Of a DNA stretch of 64,000 nt, positions 10,141 to 20,529 are shown in pieces. Both the position numbers and the translations under genes were made by a program. The stretch's first letter is position 1; each line of letters begins with the position of its first letter. This DNA comes from Areca catechu (taxonomy: Eukaryota > Streptophyta > Magnoliopsida > Arecales > Arecaceae), in assembly GCA_021397845.1 (NCBI GenBank), contig CM038053.1:146776041-146840040 (forward strand), written 5' to 3'. Under the pieces are notes generated by a model, which saw nothing but the letters and a program-made list of their open reading frames with translations, made no database searches and was not told the DNA's origin.

Positions 10141-11640
10141 TGGTGGGGACACCAGAGGCACCAGAATAAGACAGAGGCTTTTCAACCCTCTATGGATTGA
10201 TCAATAATTTATGAGTCCATCTGTAATAAGGGCTTAGCCCATTCGAGTCCATTTTAGTTATTATTTGAGTCTTTTGAGTTGTTATTTTAATTCTGTACTA
10301 GTCAGCTCAAGTTGAGCTAGTTCAGTTCAATGCTAGTTAGCTCATGTTGAGCTAGTTCAGTCCAATGCTAGTCAGCTCATGTTGAGCTAATTTTATTTTT
10401 TTTGAGTCCTCTCTAAGTACACCGAAAACTTAAGACTACATCATACAAGTGAAGACCAAGTCCAACCAGATTGAAGACATGGAAGTATAGCCCAAGTCCA
10501 ACCCAGCTTGAAGATTTGATGATCCCAGGAGGAAAATCAGAAACCCTGATTCCTTGCAGATGCCCAACATATGCCCAGATTTCCTTCCAGATGCCAAAGT
10601 ATATTCATAGACCAAGGAATCCATGATTTAGAGGTCCATCTGCATCCTAGCCCAAAGAAATCAAGCCCAGGTGCCATGCCCAAGCCCCTAAGAAGCAAGA
10701 TATTAGGAATATTCCTGCTACCTGGCTACCAGGCCACCCCAGCTTCCAGAGGCCCAAACCCATGCGCCCGAGCCCCTTTGGGCTGGCCCATTGCTGCTCT
10801 TAGAAGCCCAGCATGCCCCCTAGGCATCCTTGGAGTGTTGACCAAGTCAAGAGAATTTTTAGAAATTTTTTCTACCTAATGTTTTCTTATTTTCTAGCAA
10901 GGGTTTGAGAGGGAAAAGGACTCCTAAGTAAAGTCTAATGTACCCTTACTTGGGGCCTAAGGCTAAGGGTCTATTTAAAGGACCCTAGTCTCTTGTATGA
11001 AGATTGATTTTGATATATGAAATAAACCTTGAGTTCTTCTATTGCTTTGAGTGTTACCCTGCTGTGTGCATAAAGGGGTGTGAGAGTTTTCTTCTTCCTG
11101 GTGCTGCAACCATCTTCCTGCCGCCAGCCAACCTTCCAGAACCCTAGCCGCCCACTTCAAAAGATACCTTTTCATTGCTATTTTCCTTTATTTCCTTGTT
11201 CCCTTGTGAGTTTTCTAACCCCTGACAGGTCGTTTGCAGGTCCTCGAGTTCCTACGAATCCAACAGCTCTAGCTAAGCCTCAATCAGACCACCGAGCAGA
11301 AAGCCGGGTATCCGCGGGTCTTTGGCTCATTTTTTTAGGCCGCATCCATCGAGGAATGAGAGATCCCTTCACTATGATCTTCATAGAGTGCTTCAGACAT
11401 TGTCAGGTGCACCCCCTCTACCTCCAGTAATTATATTGTAGGAGAACTTGCCCTAACTGAGGCTTCTCAGCCCCGGCGATCCTTCTTTAATACTTTTCTA
11501 GGTTCTAATCTGCATGCTTGACTTCAAAATTTCATACATAATTTTCTACAACTAATTTTGATCTGAAATTCAAGAATTAATCACCTAACCCCACATATAA
11601 AACATACAAAAATAATTGCATGCATATTAGTCCCGTATCA
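10141..11640 (+). repeat. Element C 3' LTR
   Basis: 1500 bp, same family as the 5' LTR. It is longer mainly because it has three copies of the 35-bp unit (10301-10389) where the 5' LTR has two. Followed by TSD CTTGT at 11641-11645. Confidence 0.95.
10972..10980 (+). promoter_or_regulatory. Putative TATA box, element C 3' LTR
   Basis: TATTTAAAG, counterpart of 6498-6507. Confidence 0.45.
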
Positions 11641-11830
11641 CTTGTCTTGTCTTCTCTTTGGAATCTTCTTCAAGATCACTTTTGGAAGGATGAAAAGATA
11701 GGCTTGTAAGCTTTTTCAGGAAATCTCTCCTTTATGGCATTTGGAAGTGGAGTTCTTGAGGGAATATTGACTCTTGACTATTTAATAGAGTTCAATGGTG
11801 TTCAATGCTTCATGAATAAGTTTAGTGAAG

Positions 11831-11838
11831 TTTAAATA
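11831..11838 (-). promoter_or_regulatory. Putative TATA box of the central SIRE LTR
   Basis: Minus strand TATTTAAA. The palindrome array at 11958-12302 lies about 120-460 bp upstream of it, so the array sits in U3. Confidence 0.5.
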
Positions 11839-11957
11839 CTTCAAAAACTTCCAAAAAATGGTTTGAGACCGTTGGAGGATCAAAACTAGCCATTGGGAGC
11901 TTGAAAAGACCAAATCTGCAACTCAGAAAATAGAGCCATTAGAGTTGTTAGAACCCG

Positions 11958-12302
11958 TGAGTCAACACTTGGCTTCCAGGTACCGACACTTGGCTCCCAA
12001 GTGTCGACACTTGGTTTCCAGGTGTCGACACTTGGTTTCCAGGTGTCGACACTTGAATTTCAGGTGTCGACAGTTGACATAAAAATCTTCTAAAAAGGCA
12101 AGTTCTGCATTTCAAAAAATCTCAGGCCTTGAGTCAATACTTGGATTCTAGGTGTCGACACTTGTACCTTAGGTGTTGACACTTGAAACTCAGGTGTCGA
12201 CTCTTGGCATGCTAGTCAGGAATTTTTGCATGCCAGTCACTCAGGTGTCGACACTTGACAACCTTGAGTCGACACTTGACAACCTTGAGTCAACACTTGG
12301 GT
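11958..12302. repeat. Array of GTGTCGACAC palindromes in the central SIRE LTR
   Basis: About thirteen exact or near copies of the 16-bp palindrome CAAGTGTCGACACTTG or its AGGTGTCGACACTTG form, often about 21 bp apart. Some have decayed (TCAACAC, ACCGACAC). The homologous LTR has about ten (21402-21682). Confidence 0.9.
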
Positions 12303-12577
12303 GTGAAAATTGCCAAAATGAGTGCCAAAAACTCTCAAAACATAAAGATATGCAATTAAACATTAGATACACTTATGCAAACCATAATTGAATATTTTTT
12401 AGGCCTTTTTCATGGTAAGAAGACTTCTTAAAATATGAATTTTTCTCAGCTTCAAGATACTTTCTTTTTGAGAATTTGAGGTGCCTGTATCTTGTAACTT
12501 ATAACCACAAGTGATGCATTAGTACAAAATATGTACTCAACATTTGTTAATCATCAAAATCAAGGGCAAACCAAACA

Positions 12578-12592
12578 ATCTTCCCCTTTTTG
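12578..12592 (-). other. Polypurine tract of SIRE copy B
   Basis: Minus strand CAAAAAGGGGAAGAT immediately before the LTR start TGTTTGG. This is a typical copia PPT and places the 3' LTR at 12577 and below. Confidence 0.9.
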
Positions 12593-13380
12593 ATAATGAC
12601 AAAACCTTGAGTATATAAGCATTCAATTTTCAATTTTGAATATGATATCACAGAACCATGATCTTAGAACTATATGCACACCCATACAATATAGTTTTGA
12701 CAAGGAAGAGATACAAATTAGTAGAAAGTTAAGTTGCCTCTCCCTCTAAGTGAGTCAAGATATGAAACATTACACAATTGAATAAAATTTGAATTTTTTA
12801 TATATATATCTTACTCTTGTATCTCTTATAGACCTTACTCCTCGTTTTTGTCAACATTAAAGAGTAAAGAGAGTAAACTCCCCCTTAATTGATGTAATAG
12901 GGGTCTTGATATACTCACTATCAGAGAAAAAAATTAAGGTATTAGAGCAAAGTTCAAACATGAAACACATAGATTCAATCATTGTTAGAGTAAATGAACA
13001 AGCTAGTAAATGAACCAAGCTTGAAAATCAAGTAACTAAAATGCTAGTCTACATATATATATAAAAGTATTTTTAGTACAAAATTTGCTAAGACAATTAG
13101 CAAACATTGAAACATAACAAGTACAACACAAAGATAATCATGAAAAACACTAAATATAGATAAACATTAAAACATAAATATCAATCATCTGAATAATCAT
13201 ATGTGAGGCTATTCCTCATCAGATGGAATCTCAAATGAAATAGGACCTGTAATCCTAGACCTAGGAACTAGAGATCTAGGGGTATGGATGATACTATGAC
13301 TCCTAGTCCTGGTCGAAGGTCCTACTCAGGGTACAACCCTAGAAGAACGAGTGGATGCGGTGAAAGAGTCTCAGCAGGTG
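12593..13380 (-). other. 3' untranslated region of SIRE copy B
   Basis: AT-rich DNA between the extra ORF and the PPT, with a TATATATATATC stretch near 12802. No ORF of note. Confidence 0.7.
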
Positions 13381-14600
13381 TCACAAAAATTGGAGCAGTC
13401 GATAACGGTGTGTCGTAAGGATCATTAGGCTGAACAGTAAGAGTCTGGGCCTCACGACTGACCAACTCAAAGTCATCTGCTCGATCATCACTATCACTGC
13501 CACTATCAATAATATCTGTCCCTCTATCATCATCACCACCATGTGTGCCATCATGTGTATCAAGGTGCTCTCATCGTCATCATCATCTGCAGGAGGGGGT
13601 GGATCTACTGGTGTTGTTGTAGGTAGGAGTGATCTCAAGAAATCCTCAATGCGAGCAAAACCTACCTCCATAGTTCATCGCATCTTAATATGCTCCTTAG
13701 CTGTACGGGCTCTAAGACCCTCAATCTCTATGCGTAGCTGAGTGGTACGGACTCCCAAGCCGATCATCTCACTCCTGATATCTGCAAACTCATGCCTGAC
13801 CATCTCCTCAAAGGATGTACCAACTGAAGTGGAAGGAGGAGCAGGTGAAGCTGCGGGTGCTGGAGCTGGAGTGGTAGGCTCAGGCTCATTGACTGCTACT
13901 TGTGCTTATCGAGAAAGAGTATTTGAAGGCCCTGATGGCCCTACTCTGCCTCATGGATCTTATCCTCCTCATCTGGCTCCTGGCCAGACTCATAATGCAC
14001 CCAACGACCTGAGACCAACCTGTACCCCATGCGATGAAGAGACTGCTCATCGTACGTGTATGTATGAAGGATGTCCTTGGAGGTCTCCCCCTCCAAAGGA
14101 ACAGAGTAAGCTAGAAACAAACATGTCAGTGCCATGCCATAAGGTAAACAATGTCTCCTCTGAGTGGCAGTGTCTCTCATCTGAGTTAGTATCAAAGCTG
14201 GAAGGTCAACCGTAGTCCTCTGTATCAAACATACCATCACCATCAACTCTCGCTCAGTAATGATGTCAAATCTCCTGGTCCTCGGTTGTAGAATCCAGGC
14301 AGTGATGTGATGTAGGAGGCGCATCTCCATAGAAAGCTGGTTCACGGTGACGGTAGCCACACCGCGAACGTCCTCGCGCTCTAAGATGCATCTGAAGGCC
14401 CCCTCATTGTCCTTTATAGATGGAATAATGATCCCATTATGCGGGATCTCCCAGATACGGCTTAGGACCTCCTCTGTAACTAGAATGCGTATATCCCTGA
14501 CAGTCACACTCCAAAGCATCCGGCTGTAGTCGAGACTCCTATAGAACTCTCGGATCAGGTGTGGGTAGAACTTCTCTTGCATAGCGTAGTAGGAGATCAA
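13381..14600 (-). pseudogene. Extra 3' ORF with putative plant transposon protein domain
   Basis: A frame of 219 residues (14600-13941), then a proline- and aspartate-rich tail in 13671-13381. The core resembles the 'putative plant transposon protein' family (PF20167, by recall): 'FYPHLIREFY', 'VSVNQLSMEMRLLHHI'-like and 'ILQPRTRRFDIITERELM' then 'CLPYGMALT'. An N-terminal part is readable up to about 14690 only with frameshifts ('MGFFERQGF', then 'LEDAGLISYYAMQEK'). It sits between RNase H and the PPT, where SIRE elements carry an env-like or extra ORF, and has the same orientation as pol. Function unknown. No signal peptide or membrane segment seen in the 219-residue part. Confidence 0.7.
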
Positions 14601-14640
14601 CCCAGCATCCTCAAGAACCTATCCAATTCAGAAACCTTGT

Positions 14641-15660
14641 CTTTCAAAGAATCCCATATCCACTCGTTGACCAGCTGTGATTGCTTTCCCTTACATTCTC
14701 TCTGCTGAAGGAGAAGATGGAGCTACTGTACTGCCAGTCTGCTGGTTGCCATCATTTCTTGCTTTTGTTCTTCTCTCTACTGATGCCTAACTTGGTTTCC
14801 TTTTAAATGCCAACTACTTTCTAGGTCCCATGATAACTACTGAAGGAGGCAAAAGAAATAGTAAAGATATGGAACTAGGAATAGTCCAGAAAGGAAATGG
14901 AGAAGAAATGAGGAGAAATGGGGAGAAAAAGAGAGCCAAAATCAAGGGGTCGGTCATGAAAATAAGCTAAAAAAGGGAGAAATCAATAGGAGAGGCACGG
15001 TGCCAATTCAATCCAAGGAAAAATCAAAGAAAGTCAAATAAGGATTGGTCCAAAGAAAAGAAACAGCAAATGGGGCCGGTTTTGGTTCAAAATCAATAGT
15101 GAATAGTGAAAAGCAGTGAGAAAAACATATGAGAATAGTGAAATCTGACTAAATAAGAGTAAGAACTGAATCCACATAGTAAAAGATTGGTCCAAATGGA
15201 GGGAAAATCAAAAAGCCCGAGCATGACCCAAGAACAATGGATAAAACAGTGATTTTAGATGGAAAAGAGGGACAGATCACGGAGAAATTCGATGAAGAAC
15301 GGTGAAAAACTGTGAATCAAATGAAAATCATGGAAAAATGAGATGGGATTTACCAATTTTTGGAGGGCACGAAGGGAAGAGCACTGTTCCGTGGCTAAGG
15401 ACTGTTGGGGGGACCACTAGGGCATGGGTGGAAGGAAGAATAAACAAAATAAAGCGTTCGGATGATGCCCTAGAAAACATGATTTTTTGCCCGAGTGTCG
15501 ACATTTGGAATTTGTCAAGTGTCGACACTTGGCCTAGAAATTTCCAAGAAAATCTAGAAAAAATTTGCAAAAATCAGGGGGACTTTAGTGAAGAGTTTAG
15601 GACTTAAGAAAAGTGATTTTGAGCACTAGAATTTGAATAGGGAGAGGATTTGAAGGAGTT
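14641..15660 (-). other. Spacer between RNase H and the extra ORF, copy B
   Basis: Purine-rich non-coding DNA (14800-15300), then the segment 15427-15660 that is duplicated at window positions 1-240. Two palindrome motifs lie at 15493-15532. No gene. Confidence 0.75.
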
Positions 15661-15699
15661 TTAAGAGAATGGGTCAATGATTTCTATCTCTCTTTTAAT

Positions 15700-16390
15700 C
15701 ATATAGAATCTCTCTTCACTCAAGGGTTTGGTGAATACATCAGCTAATTGAACATCAGTACCAATAAATTAAAGCATCACATTAGAGTTTTGCACATGAT
15801 CTCTTATGAAGTGATGTCTTATTTCAATATGTTTACTTCTTGAATGTTGCACAGGACTTTTAGCTAAATTGATTGCACTAGTATTGTCACATCTTATGGT
15901 TGTCTTAGTTAGTTTGATGCAAAAATCTTTGAGTTGTTGTTTGATCTACAGAATTTGAGCACAACAGCTTCTAGCTGCTATATATTCAACTTCCATCGTA
16001 GATAGAGCAACTAAATTCTGTTTCTTGCTACTCCATGAAAACAAATTGACTCCAAGAAACTGACAAGTTCCACTAGTATTTTTTCGATCAAGTTCACACC
16101 CAGCAAAATCAGCATCAGAATAAGCATTCAATTCAAATGAAGATTCTCTAGAATACCAAATACCAATATTAATAGAGCCAAATAGATATCTAAGTATGCA
16201 TTTAATAGCCAAAAGATGAGATTCTTTAGAGTTAGATTAATATCTTGCACACATACAAATATTGAACATAATATCTGGTCTACAAGCAATTAGATATAAC
16301 AATGAACCAATCATTCCTCTATATAACTTTCAGTCAACAGGTTTACCTGATTCATCTTTGTCAAGTCTACTAGAGGAGTTTATTGGTGTA
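15700..16390 (-). pseudogene. copia RNase H, copy B
   Basis: RNase H domain of the B polyprotein. The frame at 16212-15946 reads 'MAIKCILRYLFGSINIGIW', then 'LNAYSDADFAGCELDRKNTSG', with the catalytic 'DADFAG' acid, then 'SWSSKKQNLVALSTMEVEYIAA'. The parts upstream (16213-16390) and downstream (15700-15945) are the same domain in other frames. Would degrade RNA in the RNA/DNA hybrid. Broken by stops. Confidence 0.9.
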
Positions 16391-16391
16391 C

Positions 16392-17091
16392 CTAATGGCT
16401 TGGTGTTCTCCATCCTAACTTTTTTAATATTTTTTTAGTATACTTGGTTTGGTTGATGAAGATCCATTCCTTTGTTTGCTTTATCTGGAGTCTGAGGAAG
16501 AAGTTAAGTTCTCCCATTATGCTCATCTCGAACTCACCCTGCATTAACTTTGCAGACTCTTGACAAAGACATTCATTAGTAGTACCAAATGTAATATCAT
16601 CCACATAAACTTGTACTACTGGAGATCATCATTCTTCTTTTTCAGAAATAAAGCAGCACCTACATTACCTCTAGAAAAACTATTTTAAGCAAGAAGGAAC
16701 TCAATCTATCATACCAAGCTCTTGGAGCTTGTTTCAAACCATACAAAGCTTTATGGAGTTTAAAAACATGGTTTGGAAATTCATGATTTTCAAAATCGGG
16801 GGGTTGTTCAATATAAACTTCTTCTTCGATAAAACTATTTAAAAAGGCACTTTTGACATCCATTTGATATAATTTAAAATTCATAAAACATGAAAATGCC
16901 AACAATAGCCTAATTGCTTTAAGTCTAGCAACAGGAGCAAAGGTTTCATCAAAATCAATTCCTTCCTCCTGATTGTATCCTTTGGCAACTAGTCTAGCTT
17001 TATTTATAGTAACTATACCATTTTCATCAAGTTTATTTCTAAAAACCCATTTTATGCCAATTATTGAAACATTAGTAGGTCTATCAATCAA
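16392..17091 (-). pseudogene. copia reverse transcriptase, copy B
   Basis: RVT_2-type reverse transcriptase in two frames. 17091-16660 holds the fingers/palm with 'GIKWVFRNKLDENG', 'ARLVAKGYNQEEGIDFDETF', 'MDVKSAFLN' and 'LYGLKQAPRAWYDRL'. 16604-16392 continues after a frameshift; the active site Y-V-D-D is intact at about 16596-16607. It is better preserved than copy A. Together with integrase upstream and RNase H downstream it gives the copia domain order. Confidence 0.93.
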
Positions 17092-17145
17092 AGTCCAAAC
17101 ATTATTTTTTTTAAATTGATTTAATTCATTTTGTATAGCATTAAT

Positions 17146-18149
17146 CTAATTACAATCATTTTTAGCTTCTTCAATAGATTTAGGTTCTATTTGAGAGATA
17201 AAAGCTAAGTAATCACATATATTTCTAAGAGATGAATGAGTACTTATTCCTTTGGATGGATCATCAATGATAAGTTTTTTGGGGTGTCCATGAGCATACC
17301 TCCATTCTTTAGGTAGAGGATTAGGCATTGATGTGTTTTCACCTTCTTGATCTTGTTTTCTTTCAATGTTTTGATCATCTTCTTGCTCCTTGGTGCGTTC
17401 TTCATTGTTGCTCACTTATTTAGTTCTTTTGGCACCTGTATTATTATCAAGAATATCTTCTTTTCCAGAAGATTTTTGGTTAGCTTAATCAAATACAACA
17501 TGGATAGATTCTTCAACAACAAGTGTCCTTCTATTGAAGACCCTGTATGCCTTACTAGATGTAGAGTAGCCTAAAAAGATATCCTCATCTGACTTGGTAT
17601 CAAATTTTCTTAGATTATCCTTGCCATTATTTAAGATGAAGCAACGGCATCCAAAAACATGAAAATATTTGATGGAAGGTTTTCTACCTTTCTAAAGCTC
17701 ATAAGGTGTTTTCTTTAAAATAGGTCGTATCAAAACATGATTTAAAACATAACATGCAATATTTATGGCTTCCATCCAAAAATATCTAGGTAAATCATTT
17801 TCACAAAGCATGGTGCATGCCATTTTTTCAAGAGTTCTATTTTTCTTTCTACCACCTCATTTTGTTGAGGTGTCTTAGGTGCAGAAATGTTGTGATGAAT
17901 GCCATTTTCACTACAAAACTTTTCAAAATCAGAATATTCAAATTCTGTACCATGATCACTTCTTAAAGAGATGATTGAAATACCTTTTTCATTTGAAACT
18001 CTTTTATAAAATATAATAAATGCAAAAAAAGTTACATCTTTGTATGCTAAAAACATCACCCATGTAAAACATGAGAAATCATCTACAATGATTAGACCAT
18101 ACTTCTTACCTCCCAAACTAGATATTCTAGTAGGCCCAAAGAGATCCAT
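17146..18149 (-). pseudogene. copia integrase, copy B
   Basis: Integrase core in 18149-17763, with 'MDLFGP' (first catalytic Asp), 'LRSDHGTEF' (second) and 'QQNEVVERK' (Glu). All three catalytic acids are present, although Arg in 'SDRGTEF' is His. The frame shifts after 'VERKIELL'. The C-terminal extension with the E/D/Q-rich linker is at 17415-17146, and 17416-17762 holds the decayed middle. A 1- or 2-base change separates each piece. Confidence 0.9.
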
Positions 18150-18385
18150 ATAAAGTAATTTTAAGGGTCTAGATGTAGAGACTACTCATTTAGATTTAAA
18201 AGATAATTTTGTTTGTTTTCCAAGCTTACAAGCAATATAAATCTTATCCTTTTCAAACTAAGTTTTGGAAAATCTTTTATCAAATCCTTTTTATAATGTT
18301 TTGAAAGTAAATGTCATAGTCTACGATGCCAAAGTCAACTAGTTTCATTGATCTTGGCTTCCATTGCCACTAGGCATTGACCATT

Positions 18386-18760
18386 TTAAATAGGAAGATC
18401 ATCAAGATCAACTATATAAATATTGCCATGCCTATGACAAATAAACTTGATGCCATTATCATCTAGACTAGAAACAATGCACATAGAATATTCGAAAATA
18501 ACTTTAAAATCTTTATCACAAAATTGGCTAATGCTAAGTAAATTATGCTTCAAACCATCAACATATAAAACATTATCTTTATAAGTAGAGGGGGTGATAT
18601 GGACTTTACCAATTCCAACAATCTTGCATTTTCCATTATCACCGAAAGTTACATTACCATCATTTTTGATATTCGAGTGATGAGAACTGCTCCACATCTC
18701 CAGTTATGTGCCTTGAGCAACCGCTGTCGAGGTACCACATTCTTCTTTTGTTGGTTGCAA
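18386..18760 (-). pseudogene. copia protease, copy B
   Basis: Aspartic protease. At about 18700-18745 the minus strand reads W-Y-L-D-S-G-C-S-R-H-I-T-G-D with the normal D-S-G triad, followed by a frameshift. The 103-residue frame at 18697-18386 continues through 'GNVTFGDNGKCKIVGIGKV' and 'NVLYVDGLKHNLLSISQFCD'. Copy A has D-S-S at the same place. Confidence 0.88.
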
Positions 18761-18861
18761 GGCACACCTATAGCATAAATCAGGTGGAGACTTTAGGTAC
18801 CCAAGTCATCTTGGGTCCTTTAAGGTTAGTGGTAATGGTTTCTTTTGGAATACAAACTTTT

Positions 18862-19431
18862 CTAACTTAATTTCTTTTTATTACATGAATAAGATTTATG
18901 TCCTACAATGCCACAAGTATAACAAGTAATTAAACATGATGCAGGCACAAAGAAATTCTTGAAAAACTTTTGTTGTTTATGTATTTTGAAACCCAAACCA
19001 ACCTTGTTAAAAATAGCACTTCGGTTATTTAAAAGCATAATAAGTTTTTCAAAAGTGTAAGTAAATTTTTCAATAAAAGGTTTCAATTTTTCAAGTTCAT
19101 CTTTGTACTTTTTGTTTTCTTGCAAAATCTCTTTGTTTTGTTTAGTGAAATCTTTAGTTGATGCAAAAGTATTTTTCCTTTTCAAAGCTTCCTTTTCATT
19201 TTCCAAAAGAATAATTTGATCATTTAACTTTTTGTTCTTTTGAAGCAAGCAATCATTTTCAAATAAACATTTGTTGTTTGTTTTGACCAAATCTAGATTT
19301 TGTTTCTTTAATTCTTTGTGCTTTGATTTAAGTTTTTGAAATTCAATAACAAGTTCATCAAAAACTTCATGCAGTTCATCAAAAGTAAACTCTTCTTCAG
19401 GTTCAGATAGTACCTCATCATTGTTTGCCAT
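18862..19431 (-). pseudogene. gag C-terminal coiled coil and CCHC knuckle, copy B
   Basis: A 189-residue open frame starting with ATG at 19431. Acidic head 'MANNDEVLSEPEEEF', then about 110 residues of Lys/Glu/Leu/Asn coiled coil, a basic 'KVGLGFKIHKQQKFFKNFF' stretch and a knuckle C-Y-T-C-G-I-V-G-H-K-S-Y-S-C. It would assemble gag and bind RNA. In the intact element it is the middle of gag-pol, not a separate gene, so the internal ATG is not a true start. Confidence 0.85.
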
Positions 19432-19539
19432 TAGATAGAAATTTGCAATCTCTTGCTATTCTTCTTCGGAGCTTGAATCCTCGCTGTCGCTCCAAGTTAC
19501 CATCATAGCTTTCTTTCTCAATCATCTTCTGCTTTTATT

Positions 19540-20474
19540 TAGTAGGGGGTAGTCCAACTTGAAGTGGCCGGGTTTCTTGCATTCAAAACAAGTGGGCTAC
19601 TCCTTTTCTTTCTCTTTATCCTTCTCTTTGCTAGGCTCTCCCTTTTGATGTTTCTTCTTGAAGTTGTATTTCTTCTTTCTCATGAACCTCCTAAACTTTC
19701 TTGCTATGAGAGCCATTTCATCTTCTTCATCTTCATCTTCAGAATCTTCACTTGATTCTTCTTTTTTGGTGGACTTGAAAGCAATTACTTTCTTCTTCTT
19801 GTCATAGTCCATGGTCTTTTGTTTTAAGGAAAGCTCATAGGACATCAATGAGCCTAAGAGTTGCTCAAGAGGAAGAGTGTTGACATCCTTGGCTTCTTCT
19901 ATAGCAGTGACCTTAGCATCCCAAGAAGTAGGAAGAGACCTGAAAAGTTTATTGACAAGTTCACCATTAGAAATAATCTTTCCTAAACTTCTCATGCCAT
20001 TCATAATATTAGTGAACCTAGTATACATTTCACTAATAGATTCAGTAGGTTCCATCTTAAACATTTCATATATGTGAATGAGCATGATAACTTTAGTAGA
20101 TTTCACTTGATGTGTACCCTCATGGTTAACTTCAAGTGTATCCCATATTTCCTTTGCGGAGAGACAATTTGAGATTCTATTGAATTCGCTTGGATCTAAA
20201 GTGCAAAACAATAGATCATAGCCTTAGCATTAAGCTCTATTTGCTTAATATCATTCTCATCCCAATCATCTTCCATTTTAGGAGTGGGAATGCCATTAAT
20301 CAACATACTAGGCTGATGAGGACCCTTAACGATAGTCCTCCAAAGATTATAATCAAGAGCTTGAATATAAATGTGCATGTGCATCTTCCAATACATATAG
20401 TTGGTGCCATTGAACAATGGGGGATGGTTACATGCTTGACCTTCTACTACACCCTTACCTATTGGGGCTACCAA
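19540..20474 (-). pseudogene. copia gag (UBN2 type), copy B
   Basis: Gag of copy B. The start codon position reads TTG where copy A has ATG. A 1-base deletion near 20212 shifts the frame inside 'NAKAM..LLF'. The second frame (20211-19597) runs through 'WDTLEVNHEGTHQVKSTK', 'NGELVNKLFRSLP' and the acidic and basic tail that copy A has lost. The first zinc knuckle just downstream (about 19550-19600) reads C-F-E-C-K-K-P-G-H-F-K-L-D-Y, with the last Cys changed to Tyr. Confidence 0.92.
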
Positions 20475-20511
20475 TATCTTTTACTCAAGATCGTTGACCT
20501 ACAAGTAGTGT

Positions 20512-20529
20512 ACCAGTGCTCTAATACCA
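20512..20529 (-). other. Primer binding site, SIRE copy B
   Basis: Minus strand TGGTATTAGAGCACTGGT, two bases inside the LTR end at 20532. Initiator-Met type with one change. Gag begins only 38 bp further on. Confidence 0.88.

Larger units (their letters stand above)
5703..11640 (+). mobile_element. Element C: non-autonomous chromovirus (Ty3/gypsy)
   Basis: A 5.9-kb element inserted in the central SIRE LTR. Perfect 5-bp TSD CTTGT lies at 5698-5702 and 11641-11645, and both ends are TG...CA. It has two LTRs (1459 and 1500 bp), PBS, PPT, a gag-like ORF, an acidic ORF of unknown kind, and an integrase C-terminus with chromodomain. The protease, RT, RNase H and integrase core are absent. Its ends and gag resemble those of element D, so it must depend on enzymes made elsewhere. 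Confidence 0.95.
5150..12577 (-). repeat. Shared central SIRE LTR, split by element C
   Basis: LTR of about 1485 bp once element C (5703-11640) and one 5-bp TSD are removed. It matches the LTR at 20532-21959 end to end. On the minus strand it starts TGTTTGG at 12577 and ends at 5150 (TATTGCCC here, TGTTGCCC in the other copy). A PPT lies on its high-coordinate side (12578-12592) and a PBS on its low-coordinate side (5133-5147). It therefore serves as 3' LTR of B and 5' LTR of A. Confidence 0.93.

Noticed and set aside
13742..14215. 157-residue plus-strand frame, Gly/Ala/Pro-rich
   Set aside because: It is the antisense shadow of the minus-strand extra ORF of SIRE copy B and has no domain.
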